From: Eleusine coracana subsp. coracana
Lineage: Eukaryota; Streptophyta; Magnoliopsida; Poales; Poaceae
DNA: 64,000 bases
Direction of reading: 5' to 3'
NCBI GenBank assembly: GCA_032690845.1
Contig: CM064426.1
Coordinates: 59,868,631-59,932,630 of the forward strand
Made by a program: the position numbers and the translations under genes. Below are positions 22,404-34,123 of this stretch, piece after piece (position 1 is the stretch's first letter; the number at the start of each line of letters is the position of its first letter). The notes under the pieces are model-generated. The model was not told the DNA's origin, did no database searches, and was given only the letters and a program-made list of their open reading frames with translations.

Positions 22404-23918
22404 TTAAGTGAAGATATATTTGAGACTTTTGTGGTCGGTGTAGAGGTTGACAAGATTACCGAGCAGGTAGTGGTGCCAAGTTTTCAAGGCTAGAACAACG
22501 GAGGCCAATTCTAAGTCATGAGTGGGATAATTTTGCTCGTGCTTCCGGAGCTGTCGTGAGGCATAGGCGATGACACGACCTTCTTGCATGCCGGAGGCAT
22601 CGCAATAAACATCAAATGGTTTGGTGATATCGGGTTGAGCTAAAACCGGAGCGGTTGTCAGATGTTTCTCGAGCGACTGAAAAGCTTCTTCACATGCACT
22701 ACTCCACTTGAACTTAGAATCCTTTTCCAGCAGCTTGGTCATAGGCTTGGCAATCTTTGAGAAGTTGGGAATGAATTTCCGATAATAACCGGCAAGACCA
22801 AGAAAACTGCGAATTTGTCTGACCGATTTCAGAGCCTTCCAATTCAGCACATCCTCTACTTTGCTAGGGTCCACGGCTACTCCTTCTGCTGATATGATGT
22901 GGCCCAAGAATGGAACTTGCTTTAGCCAAAATTCACATTTACTAAATTTGGCGTAAAGTTGGTGATCTCGGAGTCGTTGTAGAACAATGCGAAGGTGTTC
23001 GGCGTGTTCTTCTTCGGACTTAGAGTAGATCAGAATATCGTCGATGAATACCACTACGAACTTATCCAACTCGGGCATGAATACGGAATTCATCAAATAC
23101 ATGAAATGGGTTGGAGCATTGATGAGACCGAAAGACATGACAAGATATATGAAAAGACCATATTGGGTGGAGAATGCTGTTTTTGGAATATCTTCGACTC
23201 GGATTTTTATTTGATGGTAACCGGATCGGAGATCAATCTTGGAGAAGACTTTAGCACCTACTAGCTGATCAAAAAGGATATCGATTCGAGGTAGAGGGTA
23301 CTTGTTCTTGATGGTTACCACGTTTAACGGTCTGTAGTCGACACATAGGCGTAGGGTTTTGTCTTTCTTCTTCACAAAGAGAGCGGGACAACCCCAGGGA
23401 GATGAACTTGGTCGGATATAGCCCTTGTCCATAAGCTCTTGTAACTGATCTTTCAACTCCGCTAATTCATTAGGAGCCATTTTGTACGGCCTACGAGCGA
23501 TAGGCGCCGTACCGGGTACGAGTTCAATCTTAAACTCAACATCCCTGTTCGGAGGCATGCCCGGCAAATCGTCTGGAAAGACGTCGGGAAAATCACAAAC
23601 CACTGGAATATTTGCTAGCTCCTTTCCTTCCACATGACATACTTGAGAGGTCGACGACTTGGGATACGGCAATCGGAGAATAGAAGGGCCGTGTAATGGT
23701 GAGTTCAAATGGAGTTCTCGGTCCTCAAGGTGCAATACAGCTTTGTGACTAGTCATCCATTTCATACCGAGAATTATGTCGATGCTTTGGCCGTTTAAGA
23801 TGATTAGGGAAGTGGCACTTTCCTTAACTCGAGATGAGCCCTTATTTTTCCACCGGGAGACGTAATAACGTACGGGGTTCCCATAGTGGTGGGTGTAATT
23901 TTCAGATGATTTGCACAT
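22404..23918 (-). pseudogene. Element B: reverse transcriptase and RNase H
   Basis: The 504-residue frame begins in the protease C-terminus (ILNGQSIDIILGMKWM). It continues through RT blocks FPDVFPDDLPGMPP, LFVKKKDKTLRLCVDYRPLN, FSKIDLRSGYHQI, the changed block LVMSFGLINAPTHF (the family has MPFGL) and the catalytic FIDD at 23037-23048. RNase H follows with FDVYCDASG and LYTDHKSLKYIF. About seven residues are missing after DASG, and the frame ends in TAA where the family continues, so this is a premature stop. Confidence 0.9.
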
Positions 23919-25203
23919 GCTTGACTAATGAAATCATGCGTTGCTCCTGAATCAAAAAGAACCATGGCAGCATGTTGGTTGATCGAGAACGTACCCGCGA
24001 GAACGGGTTCTCCAGCTTGGGTCTCTTCGACCGTGGTATAGTTGACTCGGCCATTCTTGTAAGTGGGGGTAGACGACTGAGGATGACTCCCATTGCTTCC
24101 ATTATTGTTGTTGCCGCTGTTGTGGTTGTTGTTGTTGTTCTCGGAACTGTTGGAGTTGTTGTTGTTGCTCGGGTTGCGCTTCGGGAACCAACATTCCTTA
24201 GCAAAGTGACCGGTGCGGCCACAATTGTAGCACGGCTGAGAGGAGTTGGTCTCACCACTTGATTGCTTTGCTGCGGTGGGCGAGAACCAGAAGATTGTTG
24301 CTGGTTTCCCCCATGGAATCGCGAGTGCTGCTGCGAGAATGACGGGCGAGGTCCTCCTCCCGACGGTACCGCAGCCCGGAATTTTTGTCCGGTCGGGGAA
24401 GTGATTGCTAGCTTGTACTTGGGCGGTGCAGAGCCGGATGAACTTCCCATATCATGTTTCCTCTTCTTGTCCTCTTGATTGGCACGAATGGCATCTTCTT
24501 GCACAATGGCGACACTCATCAAGTCATTGAATGTGCCGGCGGTGACTTGCGCCAATCGGTCTTGCAGCTTCGGGGTAAGTTCCGAACGAAAGCAGTCTTT
24601 CTTTTTCTCGTCCGTATTGGCGTGATACGACGCGTACTGGGCCAGGTAGTTGAACTTCCATGCATACTCTTGCACGGTTCCGGAGCCTTACTTCAAGTTG
24701 AGGAACTCCTGCAACTTACGCTTCATAAATCCAGCGGGTATGTGGTGTGCACGGAAAGCAGTGCAGAACTCCGCCCAAGTAACTTGGTGACCCGCGGCGA
24801 GAGCGGTGATGAAGCTGGCCCGCCAAGCACTTGTGGAGCCACGGAGCTGCTGCGCGGCGAAGAGGGGCTTCTGCTGCTCGATGCAGTGGAGGAGTGCAAA
24901 CTTCGACTCCAACGTGCGAATGAAGTTGTCCGCTTCCAGAGGATCACCGGCTTCTCCGAAGGTGGGCGGGTGAGTCGCCCAGAAGTCGGCGTAAGAGGAT
25001 TCCCGCTGCTACTATGGTGGTGGTCCGTGAGCTCCCTGACGGTTCATGTTCTCCATGAACATGCGGAACATCTCGTTCTGATTGTGGATGAGCTGCTCCA
25101 TAGCCGTCAGAGGTGGCGTGTTAGGCAGCGGCCCAGTTCCGCCAACGTTCGAGGTGCCGGGAGCATCACCGACGTTCTCTCCACCACAGCGAGTTTGCAC
25201 CAT
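23902..25203 (-). pseudogene. Element B: gag, zinc knuckle and protease
   Basis: The start is ATG 25201-25203 (MVQTRCGGENVG). The first 63 residues end in TAG near 25014, and a second stop is near 24688; in the right frame between them lies the gag core (FALLHCIEQQKPLFAAQQLRG, WAEFCTAFRAHHIPAGF, then YAWKFNYLAQYA). The zinc knuckle CYNCGRTGHFAKEC is at 24191-24232 but in another frame, so a single-base loss must lie near 24275. The same frame leads through Asn-rich sequence to the protease active site LFDSGATHDFIS at about 23925-23960. At least one more frameshift near 23800-23900 separates this from RT. Confidence 0.82.
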
Positions 25204-25569
25204 CTGACATATGAACAATATGTTAGCCCGATCATCATATGAGACAACATGCTAACAAGGCTACAATATGGTGACGAAATAAAATTTCAGATTGCTCAAA
25301 TTGAAATGCTGGACAATTAAACAGTACAGACATAAGAGATAACTTAAATTCCATAATTTCCACACCATAAGCAACATACTCATGATAAAGCCATAGATAC
25401 ATGTGATGCAACTTTCGATACATAGCAAGTCTTCGGTTACATCACTCGGAACACTACACCCTACGATCTCGGAGAGATTAGGTTACAACTTAGCATAACA
25501 CTACCACACCATGTACACATAACTACGATGTCTCACGAGATTTCACCCTACGTACATAAGGCTACTCGG

Positions 25570-26201
25570 TCACCCGGCGTGGCTGTCACCATCGGACTCT
25601 GCGTCCATAGCTGCTGGTCTTGTGGGTGCTTCGAAGTCGGTGCCGGAATCACCATTCTCACTCAGATCGGTGTCATCGGGGGGAATCACCGCAAGTGGGA
25701 TGGGTGGCTCATTGTTAAGGATGGCGTTCAGCTGGGCATTAGCAGCTTGGAGCTGTCCAATGAGCTGCTCTTGATGTGCGATGATCGCGTGAGCGTCGTT
25801 GAGGTCCCCTTCCATGACATCACGCTCATCTTGAGCTTCTTCACGTTGGGCCTGCAGCTCACTTCGCTCCTCCAAGAGAGCGGTAACCTGACCATGAATA
25901 GAGTAAATCTTTCCTTGGGCAGCGGTGAGCTGGGCGTTGCGTTGGTGCAGCTGCTCCTGCAACACGCCGCTTGCATCATCCTCGATGATGAGCCGAGCAT
26001 CATGGAGCTGCTCGAAAAGGTCGCCCATTCCAACTCGCTAGTGTGCAGCTTGCCCACAAGGGCTGCAACCTTAGCGTCATGCTCCATGAGCTGGGCATCA
26101 CGGGAAACAAGCGTGGACTGCAGCGCCTCGCGCTCTCGCTCCAACTCGAGGACGCGAGCAGCAAGATACTCCGTGTCCAACATGCGCTTGCCATCATCCA
26201 T
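25570..26201 (-). pseudogene. Element B: coiled-coil ORF upstream of gag
   Basis: The start is at ATG 26199-26201 (MDDGKRMLDTEYLAARV). A heptad-rich, charged sequence runs through LEREREALQS and DAQLMEHDAKVAAL. A one-base frameshift near 26030 moves it into the frame of GDLFEQLHDARLI, which continues with LEERSELQAQREEAQDERD and ends in an acidic Asp/Glu/Pro tail at 25570. It looks like one 200-residue coiled-coil protein with an acidic C-terminus, in the same strand order as gag but separate from it (367-bp gap). I do not recognise a named family; whether it is an extra gene or an N-terminal gag extension reached by splicing is open. Confidence 0.6.
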
Positions 26202-27380
26202 CTGCCGGAATAAAGTTTTGCAAGGGTGAGTCAAAACATAATATTCCACTAAGCACACATGCTCAAAATAGCATAAGGGATGATTGCTAAAAGAAAAGAC
26301 ACGAGGTTCCCGATCCGTTTAATGACCGGTAACGACGAATCTCTGCGGTCGACGGAGTGAACTGCAGTAACGGGAAAAAACGCTTAGTTTCTGGACAACC
26401 TTAAAATTTTTGTGTTTTACAATTATTGTAGAGAATTTCTTCATATTTCCAACGCATACTCACACATATCCATCCAATAAAGTCTCTGGGAGTTATGATC
26501 ATCCAAAGACAGGGGACAGAAATGAGGCAGTTTCTGATTTCCAGAAAAATGCTTCTGTTTTTGCAATATTCGACCTAGTTCCAGGTTTTTCCAAGACAAA
26601 CTTCCTAAACCAAACTTGTAGAGAAAAACATCAGCTTTCCAACGAGTACTTACTCATCTCCATTGAATTAAAACTGAGGAAGTTATGCTCGTTTTAGTGA
26701 AACTGACTTTTCTGGTAAGGTGGGAGACTTACCGGTTAGGTTCAAATTTCTGGTTTAGGTGCAAAAGGGGTTCAATTTCGTTCAAAACTTAGTTATTTTG
26801 CATGTTCACAGTATCAATGACATTTTTACAGGTTTTGGTAAAGTTTAATGCATATGATGTGCATGGATGCCAATGCTCAATATGACGATTTCCTACATCC
26901 TCACAAAAAGAAAACTTGACCGATTATATAACTCGATCTTTTCAGTGGCACACACAGCTCTCACACCCTTCTAAGCAAACTACACGTGGTTAGTGTACCT
27001 ACAAGAGATCCATTTCAGAAACAATACATCAAATTCAAAAGAAACAAGCCAAAATAACAATGACAGTTTATGCCGAGGTATTCGCCCACCCGGAAGGCAG
27101 CCGATGTTTAAGCGCATTCGGTCCGCGCATCAATCAAAGCCCAGGTCTTTGCCCACCCGGAAGGCGCTCGGTATTTACAGCATAACCGATCGACTCACAA
27201 AGACATACCTTCGTTGAAGAATCCGTAGTTGTAAGTAATTTAAACAAACATAACCCAGGGTTAGCTTTGCCACCAACAAGACTCTTATATGGGCACTACT
27301 AGTTCGTACCTCACTGTAACACGTAAAAACTGTTTGTTTACGTTTTAAAATGCTCATTTGTGTGTAGCTTATCTCGAGAT
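26202..27380 (-). other. Element B 5' leader
   Basis: I see no gene here. The stretch between the primer-binding site and the first ORF holds two imperfect copies of a segment around 26420-26500 and 26610-26700, each with 'tgtagagaa', 'tttccaac' and 'actca' landmarks. It also holds two copies of gcccacccggaaggc about 60 bp apart (27087 and 27149). Leaders of this type carry packaging signals, but none can be shown here. Confidence 0.5.
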
Positions 27381-27393
27381 GGCTCTGATACCA
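27381..27393 (-). other. Element B primer-binding site (initiator Met tRNA type)
   Basis: On the minus strand TGGTATCAGAGCC follows the 5' LTR after two bases. This is the classic site complementary to the 3' end of plant initiator methionine tRNA. It fixes the orientation of the element. Confidence 0.9.
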
Positions 27394-27395
27394 GC

Positions 27396-30300
27396 TGTGA
27401 CAACCCTACTCCAAAAAGTAGAGTATGTCGTACAGGATCGCCTCGGGAGATGGTTAACAAAGTAACCATACACAGCATTCACACATGAACACTCATCATT
27501 TACAACATTATATCACTTAGGTGCATAATATTACAAGTCCAGAGGTAAAATATAATTAAGTTCAGATCTAAATACATATGTCCTTAGTACATATTACACA
27601 AATTTGCGGAAGCGGTGAAATGACAAAACATGACGTTTAGTCCTACGTGAACCATGCCGGCCCTATGGCGATGGCTCACTCATCCAGATTAGGAGAAATG
27701 GGGACCCATTCGATGGTCCAGTTCTGAGGCTCCTCGCCTTCCCACACAACCTTATTAGAACAATTACAATAGGTCGCTTGAGGAAAACCTGAAAAACAAC
27801 ATCAACGCAAAGCCTGAGTATCTAACATACTCCGCAAGACTTACCCGTCAAAAGGTTTACTAAAACCGACTCCTAGCATGCAGGGGGCTGACCGGGTTTA
27901 TTTGACAATTGCATAAAAAGCTCCTATTAGTTCTATTCTGCACTTTCAATTTCCTTAAACAAGATTTTACTTTGCTTATTGTAGAACCCAGCTATGGTGA
28001 GTCTAGCTAGCTGCTAAGACATGAATATAGCTAAAGAGCAATACATCATAGCAACATGTATCCATAGCATAAGTAAATTTCAGAAACTTAACCACAACTT
28101 TACTACTTAACACATCATTGTCGCTGCTCGAACAAGAGGTACTCATAACCGCGAGGGACGGCAATTCGAATTGATTTACATCCTGCAGGGAAAATCCAAA
28201 TACACGACATACGCATCATTTAAGAACACGTATGACCACCGTTCACAAGATTGCTATAAAGTCGATCCGGGGCCATCGATCCCAAGTACACGTCCTCCTC
28301 GCGATACAGTACTTCATATCCGAGGCTTAACCCATGCACTCTCCAGCGATCCTCAAACCCGTGCAACCACCGTGCTGTTCATATCACCTCTGGACGTCCA
28401 ACAATACGGCGCCCAAGCTACTAGGTTTACCAATTCCCATATTAGAGGTATGTACTTGGTACTGTTCAATACTTGTCCACGGAGTTGCAACGATAGGTGC
28501 TCCATTTTATCAAGTTCATTATCCAAGTGAACCATAGTTGAATCTAGAACCTACTGTTGACTCCACTAGTTTAAGCATAGCATTTGCTAACAGAAAAGCT
28601 TACTAACATACTAATCATAGGTCCTTGCTGGAGTATGCAAGTGTGTTTCATCCAAGTCCTACACTTAATGCACAATACAATACTCCCACTTGTGATAAAG
28701 TAAAAGGACTCGAATGACAAAACTGGGTTATGCACCGGGGCTTGCCTTGGGTGTGATCGTAGTTAGCGTCTTCACCAAGGTGCACTTCAGCACCTTGCTG
28801 GTCCGGTGTGATCTCCTCGGTCTCAATCCCTATATGGAATGGACATGCATTAATGCCAAGGAATACACAAGGTTTCATGGAGTTTCCTTAACTAAAGATG
28901 GAATGCATGGCATGACAATTCATAGCACTTCCTCAACAAATAAAAATTAATGACTAATCATTTATTCATGAATGTGTGCACACCTAAGTATGACATGGTA
29001 ACTACTGAAATTTTTGAAGGGGACAAACTTCTAATTACTAGAATGCAACTTTTAATTATCACAATCTTAGTGTAAGTCTACTTTAACATGAGCATGGCCT
29101 AGATGTTGATTAAATGACCTCACATGCTGATGAGGATATCACAATGTAGTACTTAGGGTCAAATTTCAGAAAGTTTATTTTTGAGCCACTTAGCTAAAGT
29201 GACCATGTGCAAACTAACACTATACCTAGACATGGCATTTTTAATTTCATCACTAGTTCTATCTCATATAGTTAATCAAGAACCAAAGCATAGAACTGAA
29301 ACATGAGAATTTCTACTGTAATGTGAAGCTGAGTTATTTTCTCTGGACTTCCAGAAATTAATTTATTCCTACTTTCCTTAAATACACACATAAAGTAACA
29401 TTTATATGAAGAAATTCCTAGTTACTTAGCAAATGATCAATTTCGACAGCAAATTTGTACTTAGGTAACTTCAAATTTTTTTCATGGGATTTTTCATAAG
29501 TGTACAAGTGCATAAGGAACAGGAATGCCAAATTTCATAATTATCTTCCGAGCCAATAATTTACATAAATTCAATTACTAAAAATGAGGATTTATGCAAT
29601 AATACTAAAAATATGCATGTAAATGGAAATATTCTTTTGCAGAAAGTTTAAGGATTCCCTGAAATGCTTATTGAGCAAATTTCATGAATTTACCATTTAC
29701 ACATAATTACTTATGAATTTATTAAGCAAATTAGGGTTGTGACTTTGATGTATTAAATAAATTAATTTACTGAATAAACTAGGACTTGATCCTGTTTTTC
29801 TGGTAGAGCAAGATTTTAGGAGTTGAACAAAATTAATTTCACAATTTTTGGCCTTGTATTTCTCGAGATATTGAATTTTGAAGTTTATTCAAAGTTCACT
29901 ATTATTTACAATTTTGCCACTGAGTTCAAATTTTTCCAGGCGCGCGCAGCGGCCGGCGACGGCGAGCTCGGTCCAGCGGCCGATCGGCGGCACGGCCGGG
30001 GCTCGCGAGCTACTCGCATGATCTCCATGCCGAGGGAATCTCGTGGAGGGGGTGGGAGGGGAGAGGGTCTCACCGGAGGTGGCCGGCGACGACGCGCGGC
30101 GGCAGAGGCAACTCTGGCGAGGTCCATGCGATGGTGCCGAGGGAGAGGGAGGCTGGGGTTCAGTCGACGAGCTTTGCGGTGGTCCGGGGACGATCGGCGT
30201 CGAGGAACTCGTTGAGGGGGGAGGCCGGAGCAGGGTTCCCGTCGACGAGGTGGGGCGGTTTTGGCGGTGGCGGTCTTTTCTCCTCAAAGTCCGGCGAAGG

Positions 30301-31285
30301 CACTGCACAGGGGAGGGAGGGAGTCAGAGGGGAGTGGGGTGGAGTCCTTGCGTGTCAATTTGCGAAGAAAGAGGGGACGGAGAGCTGGCCTATGCAGAGC
30401 TCGGGGCGGCGGCGGCCATGGCGGCCAGAATAGGGCACTGGCTCGGTTTTTCGCCGGGGAGAGGAAGGGGAAGTGAGTGCCGGCGCTCGGGTTGCTCGGG
30501 AGGGTGTGAGAGCCGGTTGCGAGTTGAGAGAGTGAGAGAAATGAGGCTGGTGTGCTGCTGCTGCTGCTGCTCCCTTTTTGACTCGGCCGGCGGAGTGATG
30601 GCCGAGAGCGGGTGAGAGAGGAAGAGAGAGGGAGGGAGGGTCGCGCTGTCGGCAGGGGAGTGGCTGCCGGCGGTGGGCGGCTTCAATTCCCGGCCAGTGG
30701 CACAGGGCGGCGAGTTGGCAGCGCAGTGGCCTGCATGGGGCAATAGGAAATCCGCGGTGGCGACAGTGCCCGGGTACAACCCGGTGTCGGGTTAGAATTG
30801 GCCGGGGAGAAGAGGAAGATTGACCCGGTTTTGACCCTAGACCTTCACTCGGGTTTGCTCTATTTTACCACGTTACCTTGCTCCAAATGGGACCCAAATT
30901 TGTGTGTAAGCTCAGGAGAATGTGTGCTCCAACTTTGCTTTTGGGTGCACCAGCTAGATTCGCTTTGAGAAATTATGAAAATTCCAAACCCGAAATACAC
31001 TTTTCTGACTTTGGGGGAATTTTTAAGGGTATCAATTGGTTACCAAAAATTCTGGAACAATTCTCAAAATTCTATTTTATTATGGCCATTCAGAATATGC
31101 AAAAATATTGGGGTACTTCCATGGGTTTTGGTAATGTTTGTGAATGACCCCTTTTTGAATATTATGGACTTAATTAAGTAGGTTTCCTCTTTTTATTCTT
31201 TGGCACATGGATTAATTATACTTTTGCTTAGCCCTTAATTGATGTTAGGTTTAGTTACTTCATTTTTGTGACATGGGATGTCACA
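27396..31285 (-). repeat. Element B 5' LTR (3890 bp)
   Basis: On the + strand it starts TGTGACAACCC and ends GGGATGTCACA at 31285. It contains the extra 545 bp (30389-30933) absent from the 3' LTR, including a GCT/CTG run near 30550-30572. The GC-rich block 29940-30780 gives many long but meaningless open frames on both strands. No genes. Confidence 0.92.
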
Positions 31286-32243
31286 CTTACTTCCTCTCTC
31301 TTTCCTTTAGCATTGCATCATGTATATGTATACTTGTTGCATTTGCATTTCTTGCATTCATGCACTTTTGCATCGTGATACCTTACATGCTTTTACAATG
31401 TAAGTATATGACCCTCTAGATGATCACATAGTGATCTTTGTGCTTCATGTCCATTGAGTCATGTTCAAACGAGCTCCAAGGTTAAACCTACTCGCGCGGC
31501 TCAAAGGCAAGTGGCTCATATATTCCCATCACACAAATGACTAACCACTTCACACTTGAGAAAATATTTTGTTGAGACATGTGTGTAGGGGGAGCTATGG
31601 TGGAACACCATCATGACCAAGGAGGAGCACCATGAAAGGGGGAGTTTCCTAACTCTTGGCATTTATAATTTGATCCTTGGTTCTCTTCTGTTTTGTCTTT
31701 GGCTTGTGGTTTTTGGTGATAGGTGACAAAAGGGTAGAAGGAACATGAAGATCCAAAAGCCAAGTCAAGATCGATAATAAAGGGGGAAAGAACATGAAGA
31801 TCAAGAGAAGATGAATGTGGAGAACATGAAGATGATCAAGACAATGGTGCATGTTCACTTGGAGTACATATGAAGATCATGACAAGATGAACATCTACAC
31901 CAACATGGAGAAGAACAACAATTGTGCATGTCTACAACAACAATGCACACCTACACCGACATGAACATCTACGTCCTTGGTGCATGGTGCGTGTCTACTT
32001 CGACAAGATCATCAACCACGACACTAAGATGGGCGCAAAATTCAACTCATGCTCAACTTTTAGTGCACTACATGATTGGGTAGTTCTCCCTCAACACCTA
32101 GCACATATCAAAGGGGAGACTACTATCAAGGTAAGGACCAAGGTAATCCTCTCATTCCCGTCTTTTCTTTTGGTTCCTTATTGCTTGTCCATTTTGGATC
32201 ATCATAAGTAGTGGTTGTCATCCATCACCAAAAAGGGAGACAT
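31286..32243 (+). other. Copia H 3' untranslated region
   Basis: This is host-element sequence between RNase H and the 3' LTR, continuing from 17490. It contains repeats of gaacatgaagat and several purine tracts: gaaagggggag 31634-31644, aaagggggaaagaa 31779-31792, aaaggggagac 32110-32119 and aaaaagggagac 32230-32241. The last one directly precedes the LTR and is the likely polypurine tract. No envelope-like gene is seen; a 95-codon frame at 31924-32211 has no recognisable features. Confidence 0.7.
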
Positions 32244-33666
32244 TGTAAGGATCATGACCATTGAGGTCACCCCAAGGTATGAAGTTTTGGTGATGAATGA
32301 CAAACAAGAAATGTGACTAATGTCTACACGAGTGTTGTTCATGTAGGAAACCTACTCTACATTATGATGATTGTAGATGACGTCCTTGGTGATTGATGAC
32401 AATGACCGCAAGCATGGAGGCTTGTTAGCTTGATGGAGTCCAAGGGTTGATGGAGATGGATCAAAGCTGAGGACAAGCTATGGAGCAAGTGTTGGGAACA
32501 CTTGTCTACTTGTTAGGGCTTTGAGTCCATAGGAAAAACCAGACTATCATGGGGGTCTAGGTCATTTCTCTTAGGTCATGTCTAGTGGGTGATGTGCAAG
32601 GTTGCTCGTGAAATCACAGGCACTAGATGACACTAGAGAAGCCAAGGAGCTGTTTGGAGAAGCCGGGAAACGAAGTCAAGCGAAGACAACAAGTTTAAGC
32701 TTTTGGACATAGTGACCGGACAGAGGGGTCAATGATGACCGGACTGTGCGGTCACTAGGTGAAGATGTCTAGAACTTACAGCGAGCAGCAAGGAAATTGC
32801 CAAGTCTGGAAAGTCCTAGTGACCGGACAGTCTGGTCTAGTGATCGAACGGTCTAGTCAGTAGAAGTGGGACTTGGGCCGCGAGGAAGCAGCGCACGAAA
32901 TGTTTCTGGACTGGAGAGAGAAACAGTTCGGACGGTCCAGTCAGCTGACCGTACGGTCCAGTTAGTGGGAAATCAGTAGTGGGCAGAGCCATTGGAGCTG
33001 AATTTTGGAGTGACCGGACGGTCTAGTCAGCCAGTGACCGATTGTTCGGTCAGGAGGACCAGAATGTTGATTTCGTGGAGCAATGGCTAGTTGCAGGTTA
33101 GAAGCCTATATAATTTTGTTGCTGGGGATTTGGAGACCTCTCTTGGCCAGTGGAACACCTGAGACCATTTGGTAAGGTCCAAGAGGAAGAGAGGAGAGTA
33201 CTAGGAGAAGATATTGCATATCTTGAGAGTGCTAGTGGAGAGTAACTTGAGCATCTTGCACATCTAAGGCTGGGGTGTCCTTGAGGGTGTGATCTAGATT
33301 GTTACTCTTGGTCTATGGTGAGACCTAGACCGGTTAGGTGTTGGTGATCGAGCCTATCATGATCGATTGTGAAGGCCATCACACGTTTGTACACGGTTTG
33401 AGCCCGCTGTTGAAAGGGGCATCGCTAGTGAGCGCCCGTGTCGGCTCGGGGAGTCCGGCAAGTTCTCGAGGGAGGTGAGCTTGTGCTTTATGCAGTGGTG
33501 ACGCACACCATGTCTTTACTCTAGGAGTGATTGTGGGCTCGTGGGCGAGGACTCCACTTTGTGGTGGGAGGGATCGGGACTCCGGCGGGAGTGGTCCAAT
33601 AAGGATTAGGGGGAGGCGCCATCCATCCGAGACCTTGGGAAAAATCATGAGCATTCCCTGACCCTC
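32244..33666 (+). repeat. Copia H 3' LTR, part before element C
   Basis: The LTR begins TGTAAGGATCATG right after the purine tract. Pieces of the same LTR recur at 45487-45530 and 52663-52932 (direct) and 45046-45486 (inverted). Between 32713 and 33056 a short, partly palindromic motif built on GACCGGACNGTC recurs many times. Near 33111 is a TATA-like tatataat. Element C interrupts the LTR at 33667; its target duplication is ccctc (33662-33666) against ccatc (44792-44796). Confidence 0.78.
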
Positions 33667-34071
33667 TATGGGATACTTGCTTTATGGGTATCCTCATACA
33701 AGGCTAAGTCGGTAGCCGACCAGGTACTTCATCAACAAGGAAGCCGACCGACTCGGGTTGGAGTGCAAGGCAAGAAAGATTAGACTTGCTATATAGAATC
33801 ATTGTAGAGTACGACTAGGACTCTGCTTGTACCCCCCTGTCGACCAGATATATAAGGCGGCAGGGTACCTCCCATGGAGGGGGAGAGGGATAGTTGGAGG
33901 CAATTAGACACAACTTCTCGTGACAATCAATACAATACAAAACATAGGACATAGGGTTTTTACTCTCATTGAGAGGGCCCAAACTTGTATAACTCGGCGT
34001 CTTGTGTGACCATCGTAGTTCTTGGTCTCGACGTAGCCCTATATATTTACTACCGGTCTTGAGCATCAACA
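33667..34071 (+). repeat. Element C 5' LTR
   Basis: This 405-bp LTR starts TATGGGATACTTG (partner TGTGGGATACTTG) and ends GAGCATCAACA. The TATA region is gatatataaggcgg near 33850. It matches 44389-44791 with scattered substitutions. Confidence 0.9.
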
Positions 34072-34090
34072 GTTGGCATGCCAGGAAGGG
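34072..34090 (+). other. Element C primer-binding region
   Basis: The sequence gttggcatgccaggaaggg directly follows the 5' LTR and matches element A at the same place except for one base. The tRNA is not assigned. Confidence 0.6.
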
Positions 34091-34123
34091 GACAAGGCTC
34101 GCCAGGATTCTCCGTCGACTACG

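Larger units (their letters stand above)
17491..31285 (-). mobile_element. Element B: Tekay/Del-like Ty3 chromovirus with long LTRs
   Basis: This 13.8-kb element is bounded by LTRs of 3340 bp (17491-20830) and 3890 bp (27396-31285), with a 5-bp target duplication of one mismatch (ctttc/cttac). On the minus strand the order is 5' LTR, initiator-Met-type primer-binding site, leader, coiled-coil ORF, gag with zinc knuckle, protease, RT, RNase H, integrase with C-terminal chromodomain, purine tract and 3' LTR. The chromodomain and very long LTRs place it with Tekay/Del chromoviruses (family knowledge). The LTRs are almost identical over most of their length, yet the coding region carries several frameshifts, stops and a deletion. 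Confidence 0.92.

Noticed and set aside
31924..32211. Possible envelope-like gene after copia pol
   Set aside because: It has only 95 codons, no signal or clear transmembrane segment, and lies in repeat-rich 3' untranslated sequence; it does not match the position or length expected.
33379..33654. Minus-strand 91-codon frame in the copia LTR
   Set aside because: It lies in LTR sequence that recurs, inverted, at 45046-45486, where the frame is not kept, and has no recognisable features.
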